From Listeria ivanovii subsp. londoniensis (GTDB taxonomy: Bacteria > Bacillota > Bacilli > Lactobacillales > Listeriaceae): a DNA stretch of 64,000 nt. The stretch covers positions 816,001 to 880,000 of the forward strand of contig NZ_CP009576.1 in NCBI RefSeq assembly GCF_000763495.1, written 5' to 3'. How positions within the stretch are numbered: position 1 is the first letter of the stretch; every line of letters starts with the position of its first letter. Shown here in pieces: positions 16,525 to 25,280 of this stretch. The notes beneath the pieces were generated by a model that was not told where the DNA came from, did not search any database, and saw nothing but the letters and a program-made list of their open reading frames with translations. Both the position numbers and the translations under genes were made by a program.

Positions 16525-17025
16525 TTGCAACTATTTTTAAGCGGTTCCCATACACTAACGGATTATGACAAACAAGAAATCGAAAGCTATTTAGAAAAAT
16601 TTGTACCTGTTAATCATATTCACTTACTCTGTTATAAGTCGATTGAAAATGAAGTTTTGCAGTTTTTTCTTAAAAAAGAACATCTGGCTCCGAGGTTGTC
16701 TATTTATACTTTTGCGCCGAAAGAGTGTTTACCAGAACCATTTTTATCAGCCATTGATTATTTGGAACGACTGGGGAGTAGTTATCAGTCATTTGGCTAT
16801 TTTAATACGATCATCGCAAAACCAACTTATGAGAAATTTTTAGCACAGATTATTAGTAAAATGGATTTGGTATGTTGTTTTTACAACGGAGATAAGCCAA
16901 CTGATGTGATTCCAGTAGATGTGGCTAAAACATGCGATGTCCAAAGTATGATTTATGATTTACCGAAAACAAAAAAACATCTTCTGCACCGAACAAGTAG
17001 CGATAAAATAAAATTAGTGAATTAA
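16525..17025 (+). CDS. Conserved hypothetical protein upstream of gmaR
   Basis: 166-residue soluble protein starting at TTG 16525 (GAGGTG seven bases upstream). No signal peptide. The sequence (MQLFLSGSHTLTDYDKQEIESYLEKF...) has a Rossmann-like alternation and resembles nothing I can name. It is 22 bp before gmaR and 10 bp after motB (lmo0687 in EGD-e, from memory), hence part of the motility operon. A role with GmaR or in flagellar function is possible but not shown. Confidence 0.8.
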   Translation: MQLFLSGSHTLTDYDKQEIESYLEKFVPVNHIHLLCYKSIENEVLQFFLKKEHLAPRLSIYTFAPKECLPEPFLSAIDYLERLGSSYQSFGYFNTIIAKPTYEKFLAQIISKMDLVCCFYNGDKPTDVIPVDVAKTCDVQSMIYDLPKTKKHLLHRTSSDKIKLVN

Positions 17026-17047
17026 TTGATAGAAAGAGGGAAAGTTC

Positions 17048-18961
17048 ATGCGGCCGTTAATTTCGATTTGTATGATTGTCAAAAATGAAGCGCATATTTT
17101 AAGACAAAGCCTAGCATCATTTAGAAAGTTTACTGAAGAAATCATTATTGTAGACACTGGTTCCACGGATGAAACGAAAAAAATTGCCAAAGAATTCACT
17201 GATTTCGTCTATGATTTTGAATGGACCGGAAACTTCTCTGATGCAAGAAATTTTGCTGCAACTAAAGCAACTGGAAAATGGATTATGGCGATTGATGCAG
17301 ATGAATGCTTGGAAGAAGAAAGTTATTTGAAATTAAAAAAACAATTGAAATTACAAAACGAATCCATCTATATGGCGCAAATTATTAGCTTTACAGGGGA
17401 AAAAGGGCGTGTGACGACAACGAACCATATGCCTCGTATTTACAAAAATGATGGAACGATTTGTTTTCGTGGGGTTATTCATGAACAATTGGAAGCAGTT
17501 GATAAACATAGCATTGAAGCGGGAATTGCAGATGTAAAAATTTATCATTATGGTTATATGTCGGAAATTGTTGAAAAACAAGGGAAATCGAATCGTAATC
17601 TGCGCTTGCTTGAAAAAGAAGTGAAAAATAATAAAGATAGTGGTTTCGTTCATTTTAATATTGGCCAAGAAATGAATCGACTTGGTAAGAATAAAGAAGC
17701 ATTAAAAGAGTTTTCGGAAGCATTTCGGCTGCGTGACGATAACCAGTATATTTGGGCGAAATTAAGTGCTTACCATATTGCGGATTTATTAGAACAAGAA
17801 AAACGCTACGAAGAAAGCTTGGCGATTATTGAGGAAGCAAGAATTATTTGGCCAAACGTGCCAGAATTCCCACTTAAAAAAGCGAACATTCTTTACCTAA
17901 GTCACCAACTAGAAGACGCCAAAGAAATTTATCAAAGTTTGCTCGAAACGACAACGATTGACTATCAACCAATCGTTTTATACGAAGCAACCAACTTTAT
18001 TCCACACAAAATGCTGGGACACATTTACTTAGAAGAAAAAGATTATACTCGAGCAATGACATATTTTTCTAAAGCCTACGCTGAAAATAGTTCGGATTAT
18101 GGCGTGATGTTCCAAATGATCATGCTACTAAGCAAATTCCACGAGCCAAAAGAAATTTTTGCTTTTATGGAACGTCATCAGTTTATTTCAAGTACGGAGA
18201 CGGGGTTACGTTTGCTTTCGATGACGACACAACAAGGTTATGCAGAACTGTCTGAGCTAATTGTTCAGTCACTTACTGATGTTTATCCGCCAGTCGCAGA
18301 AGCAACCGAAGTCAAAATCCGTACGATTCGCAACGTTTTCCCTGTTATTAGTGAAACTGCAATTGTATTTGGGATAAAAGAAGAATTGATTGACGCGGCA
18401 GATCTTTGTTTGTGGCATTACGAAAATCCACAATTACCAATTGAAAAAGTAATGAAAAATAGTGATGTTGGCGATATTTATAATTTTATTTTCGAAAATG
18501 GACCAAGAATTAGTAAAAAACGTTATTTATTTGTATTAGAACGAGCAATTGCACTCGGAAAAGGCGAATTTGCGGATTACTTATTGGCATTAAGAACTGG
18601 ATATCATGATAGCATTAACAGTCATATCGCTGACTTATTCTTCCAATATGATTTTGCTGATATCGCGCTTGATTTTTATAATATTGTTGATGCCAATGAA
18701 GTTACAAAACAAGGCTATATTAATTTAATTAATTATTTAGTGGATGCTGGAGTAGAAGACGAGGCGCTTTCGATTGCTGAAAGAGGAATAGATAATTTTA
18801 GCACTGATTTCCGTTTTTACCTTTGGGCAATCAAAATTGATGCGGAAAACCGCGCGGACCGAATTAGCGAAGCAATGGACGAATTTCCGAACAACCGCTA
18901 TTTAGCAAAACTGTTAGATGAAGTTACCGTGTTTCAAGATGCTATGACCAATAATCGATAG
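17048..18961 (+). CDS. gmaR: GmaR: MogR anti-repressor and flagellin O-GlcNAc transferase
   Basis: 637 residues. The N-terminal ~230 are a family-2 glycosyltransferase (ISICMIVKNEAHILRQSLAS, IIIVDTGSTDETKKIAKEF, and the D83-A-D85 metal/nucleotide motif in WIMAIDADECL). The remainder is helical TPR-like repeats (for example KEALKEFSEAFRLRDDNQYIWAKLSAYHIAD). In L. monocytogenes this protein binds MogR and frees motility promoters below 37 C, and also adds N-acetylglucosamine to FlaA. Encoding it inside a MogR-repressed operon creates positive feedback. Confidence 0.96.
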   Translation: MRPLISICMIVKNEAHILRQSLASFRKFTEEIIIVDTGSTDETKKIAKEFTDFVYDFEWTGNFSDARNFAATKATGKWIMAIDADECLEEESYLKLKKQLKLQNESIYMAQIISFTGEKGRVTTTNHMPRIYKNDGTICFRGVIHEQLEAVDKHSIEAGIADVKIYHYGYMSEIVEKQGKSNRNLRLLEKEVKNNKDSGFVHFNIGQEMNRLGKNKEALKEFSEAFRLRDDNQYIWAKLSAYHIADLLEQEKRYEESLAIIEEARIIWPNVPEFPLKKANILYLSHQLEDAKEIYQSLLETTTIDYQPIVLYEATNFIPHKMLGHIYLEEKDYTRAMTYFSKAYAENSSDYGVMFQMIMLLSKFHEPKEIFAFMERHQFISSTETGLRLLSMTTQQGYAELSELIVQSLTDVYPPVAEATEVKIRTIRNVFPVISETAIVFGIKEELIDAADLCLWHYENPQLPIEKVMKNSDVGDIYNFIFENGPRISKKRYLFVLERAIALGKGEFADYLLALRTGYHDSINSHIADLFFQYDFADIALDFYNIVDANEVTKQGYINLINYLVDAGVEDEALSIAERGIDNFSTDFRFYLWAIKIDAENRADRISEAMDEFPNNRYLAKLLDEVTVFQDAMTNNR

Positions 18962-18973
18962 GAGGCCAGTAAT

Positions 18974-19882
18974 ATGACAGAAGAAAAAGGGATTTTACTA
19001 CAAAGTGGTACAAATGAATTAGAAATTGTTACTTTTACAGTTGGCGAAAACTTATTTTGTATTAATGTTTTAAAAGTAAAGGAAATCATTCATCCTCTAG
19101 AAGTCACACCAGTACCAGACTCTAACCCGGCAATTGAAGGGGTTTCTCAAGTGCGTGGCGAAATTATGCCAGTTGTCAATCTTGCCCGTGTCATGAAACT
19201 TCCAGAAATTGAACCAGAAAACACTAAATTTATCATTACTGAATTAAACCAAATGAAAATCGTTTTCCGTGTCGATGAAGTACACCGGATTCAACGTATT
19301 TCTTGGGGACAAATTGAAGAGCCAGAAAAACTTTCGATTGGCTTAGAAGAGTTGGCTGTTGGGATCGTGAAACTAGAGGGCAATTTAGTCCTACTACTCG
19401 ACTACGAAAAAATTATTTATGAAATTAGCGGAAATGCTGATTTTGCAGTTACAGGCGAAGACCGAATTACTAGAAAAGTAAACCGTGAAGAGAAAACGAT
19501 TTTTATCGCAGAAGATTCACAAATGCTTCGACAATTACTGGAGGACACGCTTCATGAGGCTGGTTACACGAATCTGCAATTCTTCGCAAATGGGAAAGAA
19601 GCCCAAGAACACATTTTCAAATTACTAAAAGAACAAAAACAACAAACGTTTGATAATGTCAATTTGCTTATTACCGATATTGAAATGCCGCAAATGGACG
19701 GGCATCATTTAACAAAAGTAATAAAAGAAGATGAAATTGGACGCGACTTGCCAGTTGTTATTTTCTCGTCGCTAATTACAGAAGATCTTGAACACAAAGG
19801 TGCCGGTGTAGGTGCTGATGCGCAAGTAAGTAAGCCTAATATTCACCAATTGATTAATATATTAGATGAACTCGTACTATAA
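18974..19882 (+). CDS. cheV: CheV chemotaxis coupling protein
   Basis: 302 residues: a CheW-like coupling domain (to about 155; ITFTVGENLFCINVLKVKEIIHP-type start, VRGEIMPVVNLARVM) joined to a receiver domain (from about 175; FIAEDSQMLRQLLED, phospho-acceptor D235 in LLITDIEMPQMDG). It couples receptors to CheA and adapts through phosphorylation. As no separate cheW lies in the window, CheV may be the main coupler. It ends the first motility operon. Confidence 0.96.
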   Translation: MTEEKGILLQSGTNELEIVTFTVGENLFCINVLKVKEIIHPLEVTPVPDSNPAIEGVSQVRGEIMPVVNLARVMKLPEIEPENTKFIITELNQMKIVFRVDEVHRIQRISWGQIEEPEKLSIGLEELAVGIVKLEGNLVLLLDYEKIIYEISGNADFAVTGEDRITRKVNREEKTIFIAEDSQMLRQLLEDTLHEAGYTNLQFFANGKEAQEHIFKLLKEQKQQTFDNVNLLITDIEMPQMDGHHLTKVIKEDEIGRDLPVVIFSSLITEDLEHKGAGVGADAQVSKPNIHQLINILDELVL

Positions 19883-19883
19883 A

Positions 19884-19927
19884 AATAAGTGTTTGGACAA
19901 TCTGATTTGTTCAAACACTTATTTTTT
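19884..19927 (+). terminator. Terminator of the first motility operon
   Basis: AATAAGTGTTTG (19884-19895) pairs with CAAACACTTATT (19912-19923), followed by a T-run. The T6A6 that follows is one base off a MogR operator. Confidence 0.85.
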
Positions 19928-20016
19928 AAAAAACTAATTAATTATAAAAATGATAAAATCTTTATTTAAAGCCATTTTAAAGTATTTTTGCATATTGAAA
20001 TAACTTATTTTTATGT

Positions 20017-20029
20017 TTTTAACAAAAAA
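20017..20029 (+). promoter_or_regulatory. MogR operator 1 of flaA
   Basis: TTTT-AACAA-AAAA, a perfect match to the MogR consensus, just upstream of the flaA -35. Confidence 0.85.
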
Positions 20030-20032
20030 CAT

Positions 20033-20061
20033 TTGATTTTTTTAAAAAACGAAGATATAAT
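20033..20061 (+). promoter_or_regulatory. flaA promoter (TTGATT-N17-TATAAT)
   Basis: TTGATT (20033-20038), a 17-bp spacer and TATAAT (20056-20061), a sigma-A rather than a sigma-D (TAAA...GCCGATAA) promoter. The leader is about 50 nt with AGGAGGG before the ATG. Confidence 0.85.
20037..20049 (+). promoter_or_regulatory. MogR operator 2 of flaA
   Basis: T7A6 reads TTTT-TTTAA-AAAA and overlaps the end of the -35 and the spacer, so bound MogR would exclude RNA polymerase. Confidence 0.85.
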
Positions 20062-20117
20062 AAAGCATATAGAGAAGAGCAGTCTTTTCTAAACCGAAAT
20101 CTAGGAGGGAAACACAA

Positions 20118-20981
20118 ATGAAAGTAAATACAAATATTATTAGCTTGAAAACACAAGAATATCTTCGTAAAAACAACGAAGGCATGACTCAAGCACAAGA
20201 ACGTTTGGCATCTGGTAAACGTATTAACAGTTCTCTTGATGACGCTGCTGGTCTTGCAGTTGTAACTCGTATGAACGTTAAATCTACAGGCTTAGATGCA
20301 GCAAGCAAAAACTCATCCATGGGTATTGACTTGTTACAAACAGCGGATTCAGCTCTTAGCTCCATGAGTTCCATCTTGCAACGTATGCGTCAATTAGCAG
20401 TACAATCTTCTAACGGTTCATTCAGTGACGAAGATCGTAAACAATACACTGCTGAATTCGGTAGCTTAATCAAAGAACTTGATCACGTTGCTGACACTAC
20501 TAACTACAACAACATCAAATTGCTAGATCAAACTGCTACAGGAGCTGCAACTCAAGTAAGCATCCAAGCATCTGATAAAGCTAATGACTTAATCAACATT
20601 GATCTTTTCAATGCAAAAGGTCTTTCTGCTGGAACAATTACACTAGGTAGCGGTTCTACAGTAGCTGGTTATAGTGCATTATCTGTTGCTGATGCTGATT
20701 CTTCCCAAGAAGCTACAGAAGCAATTGACGAATTAATCAACAACATCTCTAACGGTCGTGCGCTTCTTGGTGCTGGTATGAGTCGCCTTAGCTACAATGT
20801 ATCTAACGTGAACAACCAATCAATCGCAACAAAAGCATCTGCTTCCTCTATTGAAGATGCAGATATGGCTGCTGAAATGTCCGAAATGACTAAATACAAA
20901 ATTCTTACTCAAACATCAATCAGCATGCTTTCTCAAGCAAACCAAACACCGCAAATGTTAACTCAATTAATTAACAGCTAA
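20118..20981 (+). CDS. flaA: Flagellin FlaA
   Basis: Filament subunit, 287 residues, the L. monocytogenes flagellin length. The N-terminal D0/D1 region contains the conserved MKVNTNIISLKTQEYLRKN start and the SGKRINSSLDDAAGLAV motif; the C-terminal D1/D0 has SRLSYNVSNVNNQS and ends SMLSQANQTPQMLTQLINS. The central variable domain is short. The Ser/Thr-rich middle carries the sites that GmaR modifies with GlcNAc. It is transcribed alone from a MogR-controlled promoter and has unusually strict codon use, as expected for a very highly expressed gene. Confidence 0.98.
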   Translation: MKVNTNIISLKTQEYLRKNNEGMTQAQERLASGKRINSSLDDAAGLAVVTRMNVKSTGLDAASKNSSMGIDLLQTADSALSSMSSILQRMRQLAVQSSNGSFSDEDRKQYTAEFGSLIKELDHVADTTNYNNIKLLDQTATGAATQVSIQASDKANDLINIDLFNAKGLSAGTITLGSGSTVAGYSALSVADADSSQEATEAIDELINNISNGRALLGAGMSRLSYNVSNVNNQSIATKASASSIEDADMAAEMSEMTKYKILTQTSISMLSQANQTPQMLTQLINS

Positions 20982-21021
20982 TAAACATATCAAATTCATT
21001 TATCGAACATTGTTTACCCCT

Positions 21022-21055
21022 AGCCCCTCGTCACCCCGGACGAGGGGCTTTTTAA
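21022..21055 (+). terminator. flaA terminator
   Basis: An 11-bp perfect G/C-rich stem, AGCCCCTCGTC (21022-21032) with GACGAGGGGCT (21039-21049), then T5. Confidence 0.95.
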
Positions 21056-21211
21056 TTCACTTTATGAAAATATTTTTTTATTGAAAACAAGTTATAAAGC
21101 CAAATGAATGGAGATTAATTATTTTTTTATTAATATTATTATAAAAAACGGATATTTTTTCAGAAAAAGGTAGAAATTGTCTTGTTTTTATTATAAAATG
21201 ATATTATGCGA

Positions 21212-21224
21212 TTTTTTTAAAAAA
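21212..21224 (+). promoter_or_regulatory. MogR operator upstream of cheY
   Basis: T7A6 (TTTT-TTTAA-AAAA), perfect match, 35 bp before the cheY start. An A/T-rich TATTAT at 21202-21207 could be the -10. Confidence 0.8.
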
Positions 21225-21258
21225 TATTTAATAGGTATAGGAATGGGAGTTGTATTTT

Positions 21259-21618
21259 ATGTTGAAGTTGTTGATTGTCGACGATGCGATGTTCATGCGT
21301 ACGATGATTAAGAATATTGTGAAGGACAGTGATTTTGAAGTAGTTGCTGAAGCGGAAAACGGGCTAGAGGCAGTGAAAAAGTACGATGAAGTAAAACCAG
21401 ATATTGTGACGCTTGATATCACGATGCCTGAAATGGATGGGTTAGAAGCGTTAACACAAATTATGGCAAAAGATCCATCGGCTAAAGTAATCATGTGTTC
21501 GGCAATGGGGCAACAAGGTATGGTTGTTGACGCCATTAAAAAAGGAGCAAAAGATTTTATCGTAAAACCTTTCCAAGCGGATAGAGTGTTAGAGGCGTTA
21601 GAAAAAGCAGCAAGATAG
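21259..21618 (+). CDS. cheY: CheY response regulator
   Basis: 119-residue single receiver domain that carries the CheA signal to the flagellar switch. Phospho-acceptor D53 lies in TLDITMPEMDG, the acidic pair in LLIVDDA, the switch Ser/Thr in MCSAMGQ and the conserved Lys in IVKPF. The frame extends to a TTG at 21250, but GGGAG is nine bases before ATG 21259, which gives the normal CheY start. Confidence 0.97.
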   Translation: MLKLLIVDDAMFMRTMIKNIVKDSDFEVVAEAENGLEAVKKYDEVKPDIVTLDITMPEMDGLEALTQIMAKDPSAKVIMCSAMGQQGMVVDAIKKGAKDFIVKPFQADRVLEALEKAAR

Positions 21619-21637
21619 AGAAATGGAGGTGGGTTGC

Positions 21638-23488
21638 ATGACTACAAATATGTTAGACCTGTTTATAGAGGAAGCTTCAGAACATTTACAGGCACTAAAT
21701 GATAATCTGTTACAACTTGAAAAAGACCCGACGAATGGCGGATTAGTAAGTGAAATTTTCCGTTCAGCTCATACTTTTAAAGGTATGTCAGCAACGATGG
21801 GATTTCAGCAAGTAGCTGATTTAACGCATGCAATGGAAAATGTATTAGATGAGGTACGTAATAATCGATTAGTTGTAACAGAGCATTTGGTCGACATTAT
21901 TTTTACATGCACTTCCCATTTGGAAACAATGGTTTCGGATATTCAGCACGGTGGACAAGGTGCTGCGGATATTACAAAAACAGTAGCTGACTTAGAAGCG
22001 CTTCTCTCCCCAGAACAAGAAGAATCAACAGAAGCAACTTACCAAATTAGTATAAAAATTGAAGATGCAGCGATTTTAAAAGCAGTGCGAGCAGTAATGT
22101 GTTTAGAACGACTTGCAGAAATTGGCATTATTTCAGACACAACTCCAGACCGGGAAGCTATTGAGCTAGAAGAATTCGAGCAAACTTTTGATGTAGTCTT
22201 AGAATCATCCCAGACTAAAGAAGAAATCGAAGCGGTTCTCCTTGATATTTCTGAAATTGAAAAAGTAACCATTAAAGAAGAAGTAGAAGAAGTGCAAATA
22301 GCTGAACAAATCAAAAAAACTGCCAAACAAACAACCAAACGATTAGAAAATAAAACTATTCGTGTACAACTTGAAAAAATCGAAAAATTAATGAATGTAT
22401 TTGAAGAAAGCGTCATTGAACGAGCAAGAATTGATGAAATCGCTGAAAAAACCAATAACAAAGAATTAATGGAACATCTCGGCAGATTCAGTTCAATATC
22501 CAAGGAAATCCAAAATGGTTTGCTTAATATGAGAATGGTTCCGGTAGATAGTGTTTTCAATCGTTTTCCAAAGATGGTTCGGACGTTAGCAAAAGAACTA
22601 GGGAAAAAGATAGATTTAGTTATTGAAGGTGCCGATACAGAAGTGGACAAAATTGTTATTGACGAAATTGGCGATCCACTTGTCCATTTAATACGTAATT
22701 CCGTTGATCACGGCGCGGAAACAGTGGAAGTTAGACGTAAAAATGGCAAGAACGAAACAGCTACCATTAACTTAAAAGCATTCCATAGTGGCAACAATGT
22801 CGTTATCGAAATTGCCGATGATGGTGCAGGAATTAATAAGCGTAAAGTCTTAGAAAAAGCGATTGCTAAAAATGTAGTAACTCGAGCTGAATCAACCAAA
22901 ATGACTGACACGGAGATTTTTGATTTGTTATTTGACTCTGGATTTAGTACCGCTGATCAAGTGTCTGATCTTTCTGGTCGCGGGGTTGGGCTAGATGTGG
23001 TTCGAAATACTATTTTGAAAATCGGTGGAAAAATAAGTGTTGAATCAAGTGAAAATGCAGGTTCCACTTTTAGAATTGAAATTCCGCTAACACTTTCGAT
23101 TATTCAGTCGATGCTTGTGACTACAGCAGAATATCGCTATGCAGTGCCGCTTGCAAACGTCGCAGAAGCAATCACCATCGACCGTGCGGATATTCAACAT
23201 GTTCACGGTAAGGATTTAATCAATTACCGCGAAACAATTATTGAAGTGCTTGATTTAGGCGAATGCTTCCATGAAACACCGCTGAAAGATACAGAAGAGT
23301 TACTATTGCTTGTTGTAAAAAATGCCAAACGAACTTTTGGACTAGTAATTAAAGATATTATTGGTCAACGAGAAATCGTTTTAAAAACACTGGGAAGCTT
23401 TTTCAGTGAGAGCCAAATTGCCTTTTCCGGAGCAACTATTTTAGGCGATGGGCGTGTTGTTTTAATTTTAAATTTAGAGAGTTTTTAA
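21638..23488 (+). CDS. cheA: CheA chemotaxis histidine kinase
   Basis: 616 residues. The P1 Hpt domain has phospho-His45 (RSAHTFKGM). A CheY-binding P2-like region and the helical dimerisation segment follow. The HATPase domain has LIRNSVDHG, DDGAGINK and DLSGRGVGLDVV, and the CheW-like domain closes the protein. It phosphorylates CheY and CheV. ATG 21638, after GGAGGTGGG, is preferred over the earlier ATG at 21623, which lacks a site. Confidence 0.97.
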   Translation: MTTNMLDLFIEEASEHLQALNDNLLQLEKDPTNGGLVSEIFRSAHTFKGMSATMGFQQVADLTHAMENVLDEVRNNRLVVTEHLVDIIFTCTSHLETMVSDIQHGGQGAADITKTVADLEALLSPEQEESTEATYQISIKIEDAAILKAVRAVMCLERLAEIGIISDTTPDREAIELEEFEQTFDVVLESSQTKEEIEAVLLDISEIEKVTIKEEVEEVQIAEQIKKTAKQTTKRLENKTIRVQLEKIEKLMNVFEESVIERARIDEIAEKTNNKELMEHLGRFSSISKEIQNGLLNMRMVPVDSVFNRFPKMVRTLAKELGKKIDLVIEGADTEVDKIVIDEIGDPLVHLIRNSVDHGAETVEVRRKNGKNETATINLKAFHSGNNVVIEIADDGAGINKRKVLEKAIAKNVVTRAESTKMTDTEIFDLLFDSGFSTADQVSDLSGRGVGLDVVRNTILKIGGKISVESSENAGSTFRIEIPLTLSIIQSMLVTTAEYRYAVPLANVAEAITIDRADIQHVHGKDLINYRETIIEVLDLGECFHETPLKDTEELLLLVVKNAKRTFGLVIKDIIGQREIVLKTLGSFFSESQIAFSGATILGDGRVVLILNLESF

Positions 23489-23500
23489 GGAGGAACCAGG

Positions 23501-23800
23501 ATGGAACAAATATTTCAAGTAGAACTTCCTGAATGGGAACCAAAAGAAACGACGCAAGAAGGTCGTGAAAAAGGAACCATCCGCCAAGTGGAAAATATTG
23601 GCGTGAACTTAATCGTTCGCCTAGGAAAACGAGAAATGCCTGTTGGGGATATTGCTGAGTTAAGCATTGGCGATGTCCTCGAAGTAGAGAAAAAACCAGG
23701 CCATAAAGTAGAGATTTTTTTAGATGAAAAGAAAGTTGGTATCGGTGAAGCTATTTTGATGGATGAGAACTTTGGAATTGTAATCTCAGAAATCGACTAA
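23501..23800 (+). CDS. FliN-like SpoA-domain protein (C-ring)
   Basis: 99 residues comprising essentially one SpoA/FliN domain: TIRQVENIGVNLIVRLGKREMPVGDIAELSIGDVLEVEKKPGHKVEIFLDEKKVGIGEAILMDENFGIVI matches the FliN pattern of V-x-x-x-L-G, a G-x-V-x-x-L turn and a final N-F-G-V-x-I. It would sit at the base of the switch complex. It is one of three SpoA-bearing proteins here besides FliM. Confidence 0.82.
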   Translation: MEQIFQVELPEWEPKETTQEGREKGTIRQVENIGVNLIVRLGKREMPVGDIAELSIGDVLEVEKKPGHKVEIFLDEKKVGIGEAILMDENFGIVISEID

Positions 23801-23818
23801 AGAAAGAAGGCAAGAGAT

Positions 23819-24229
23819 TTGAAACAAGAGGCTTATAACGCAGTGAAGATGAAAGTGGACCAAGAAAAAACGGCCATTTTAAAAGAGTTGCAGTTACTTC
23901 TAGCAAAACGGGAACAAGTCGCTTCAAAATTAGCGCACGAACAAGAGGTTTATTATTCGAGAACAAAAAAAGAAAGACTCCAAGTATCTGTGTTAGCTGG
24001 TAGCATGCAACTAGACGCATTCTCACCAAGCCGTATCAAACAAATGGAGCGCGAAATTAGCCAAATAAGCCAGTACATTCAGAGTAATGAGCAGATTTTA
24101 GAACAATTAGAAGAAAAAGGCAAGCAAGCGAAGAAAATGTACGCTGAAACACGAAAAAAATGGCAACAACTTGAAAATAAAAGGGAAGAACAAACATTAC
24201 GTGATTTAAAAATGGTGCTACTAAAGTAA
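23819..24229 (+). CDS. FliJ-like coiled-coil protein
   Basis: 136 residues, almost wholly helical coiled coil (EKTAILKELQLLLAKREQVASKLAHEQEVYY... KQMEREISQISQYIQSNEQILEQLEEKGKQAKKMYAETRKKWQQLENKREE). Length, topology and position before fliK match FliJ, which links FliH-FliI to FlhA. Sequence identity is too low to name it outright. Start is TTG 23819 after AAGAAGG. Confidence 0.6.
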   Translation: MKQEAYNAVKMKVDQEKTAILKELQLLLAKREQVASKLAHEQEVYYSRTKKERLQVSVLAGSMQLDAFSPSRIKQMEREISQISQYIQSNEQILEQLEEKGKQAKKMYAETRKKWQQLENKREEQTLRDLKMVLLK

Positions 24230-24244
24230 AAGGGAGGAAAAATC

Positions 24245-25279
24245 GTGCTAATCCCAGATAATTTGCTACAACCACTTATCGGAAAAAAAGAAATAGAGCC
24301 AAAAGAGCTGTTAGCAGAAGAATTAGTAGACTTACCATTTATTTCACTTTTAATGGAGAAAAATCCTGCACCGCTTTTAAAGGGAGACTCGAAAAACGAG
24401 AGCGAAACGCAGATGCCGATAAAAGAAATCGCAACACCACTCGTTTCAGCAAAACTACTAGAGAAAGCCGAAGCAGAGAAACTAACTGCTGAACCTTTAG
24501 AGCTAAAAGAAGTAAAAGATACCCTTATAGCCATCGCGAAACAAGCAATGAAACCCCAAGTAGAAACATTTCCTCAAGAAGCAAAAGAACCAGTGAAAAA
24601 TCCCACCCAACAGCAGCCGGTAATGGTTCCATTAATAGTACCTGTTCAGACTCAGCCTACTAAAGAAACACCAAAATTGGCAGAAAACGTCCTAAATAAT
24701 CAATCCATACTCACTAAATTACCTCAGGAAAAAGAAGTTATCCAACTTTTTAAAGCAACGATAAAAGAACCAACCACGATAAAAGAAGAAGTAGTTGTTA
24801 AAAAGCCAGCAGAAACAACGAATATTTGGCATGAATCAACCAAACAAACCGCACCAATAGCCAAACTTGAAAGCCCTGTCACATTAAAACAACTTGATAA
24901 AACAATCACCGACCAAATCGAGCAACTTCAAAAATTTCAAGTCAAACAAAATAAAGCTTTCTTTGCTATTCAACCTGAATCGCTTGGGAAAGTAGAAGTT
25001 TTACTCAAAAAAATGCCAGATAAAATCTTTGTACATATTGAATATCAAGAGCAGACTGCCAAACAAAAACTCGAACAAATGGCGCAAGATTTGCATAATC
25101 GTTTCCGCGACCGCGGCGTAGAAGTGGCTGTGACCATGACCGAAAAGCAGGCACCAAAAGATAGCGGACAAGGGTCAGAAGGAAGACATCAAGGAGAATC
25201 CAAAAAAGAAAAAGAACGTGAACACCCACACCGGGAGGAACACAAACCGAAAGTATTTGATTTAGAGGAGGAGACGTAA
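24245..25279 (+). CDS. fliK: FliK-like hook-length control protein
   Basis: 344 residues. The first ~230 are a low-complexity Lys/Glu/Pro/Thr tether typical of molecular-ruler proteins. Residues ~235-305 form the Flg_hook C-terminal domain (FAIQPESLGKVEVLLKKMPDKIFVHIEYQEQTAKQKLEQMAQDLHNRFRDRGVEV in pieces: the L-x-P-x-x-L-G-x-[VL]-x-[VL] core). A charged tail follows. It gauges hook length and triggers the FlhB switch. GTG start; just before flgD and flgE, the usual order. Confidence 0.85.
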   Translation: MLIPDNLLQPLIGKKEIEPKELLAEELVDLPFISLLMEKNPAPLLKGDSKNESETQMPIKEIATPLVSAKLLEKAEAEKLTAEPLELKEVKDTLIAIAKQAMKPQVETFPQEAKEPVKNPTQQQPVMVPLIVPVQTQPTKETPKLAENVLNNQSILTKLPQEKEVIQLFKATIKEPTTIKEEVVVKKPAETTNIWHESTKQTAPIAKLESPVTLKQLDKTITDQIEQLQKFQVKQNKAFFAIQPESLGKVEVLLKKMPDKIFVHIEYQEQTAKQKLEQMAQDLHNRFRDRGVEVAVTMTEKQAPKDSGQGSEGRHQGESKKEKEREHPHREEHKPKVFDLEEET

Positions 25280-25280
25280 T

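Noticed and set aside
19923-19936. T6A6 after the cheV terminator as a third flaA MogR site
   Set aside because: The spacing gives one mismatch in the final AAAA, and the Ts are explained by the terminator. It may be a weak site but is not counted.
22039-22650. 203-codon open frame on the minus strand inside cheA
   Set aside because: Ser/Ile/Leu-rich shadow of a strong coding gene on the other strand; no ribosome-binding site, promoter or recognisable domain.
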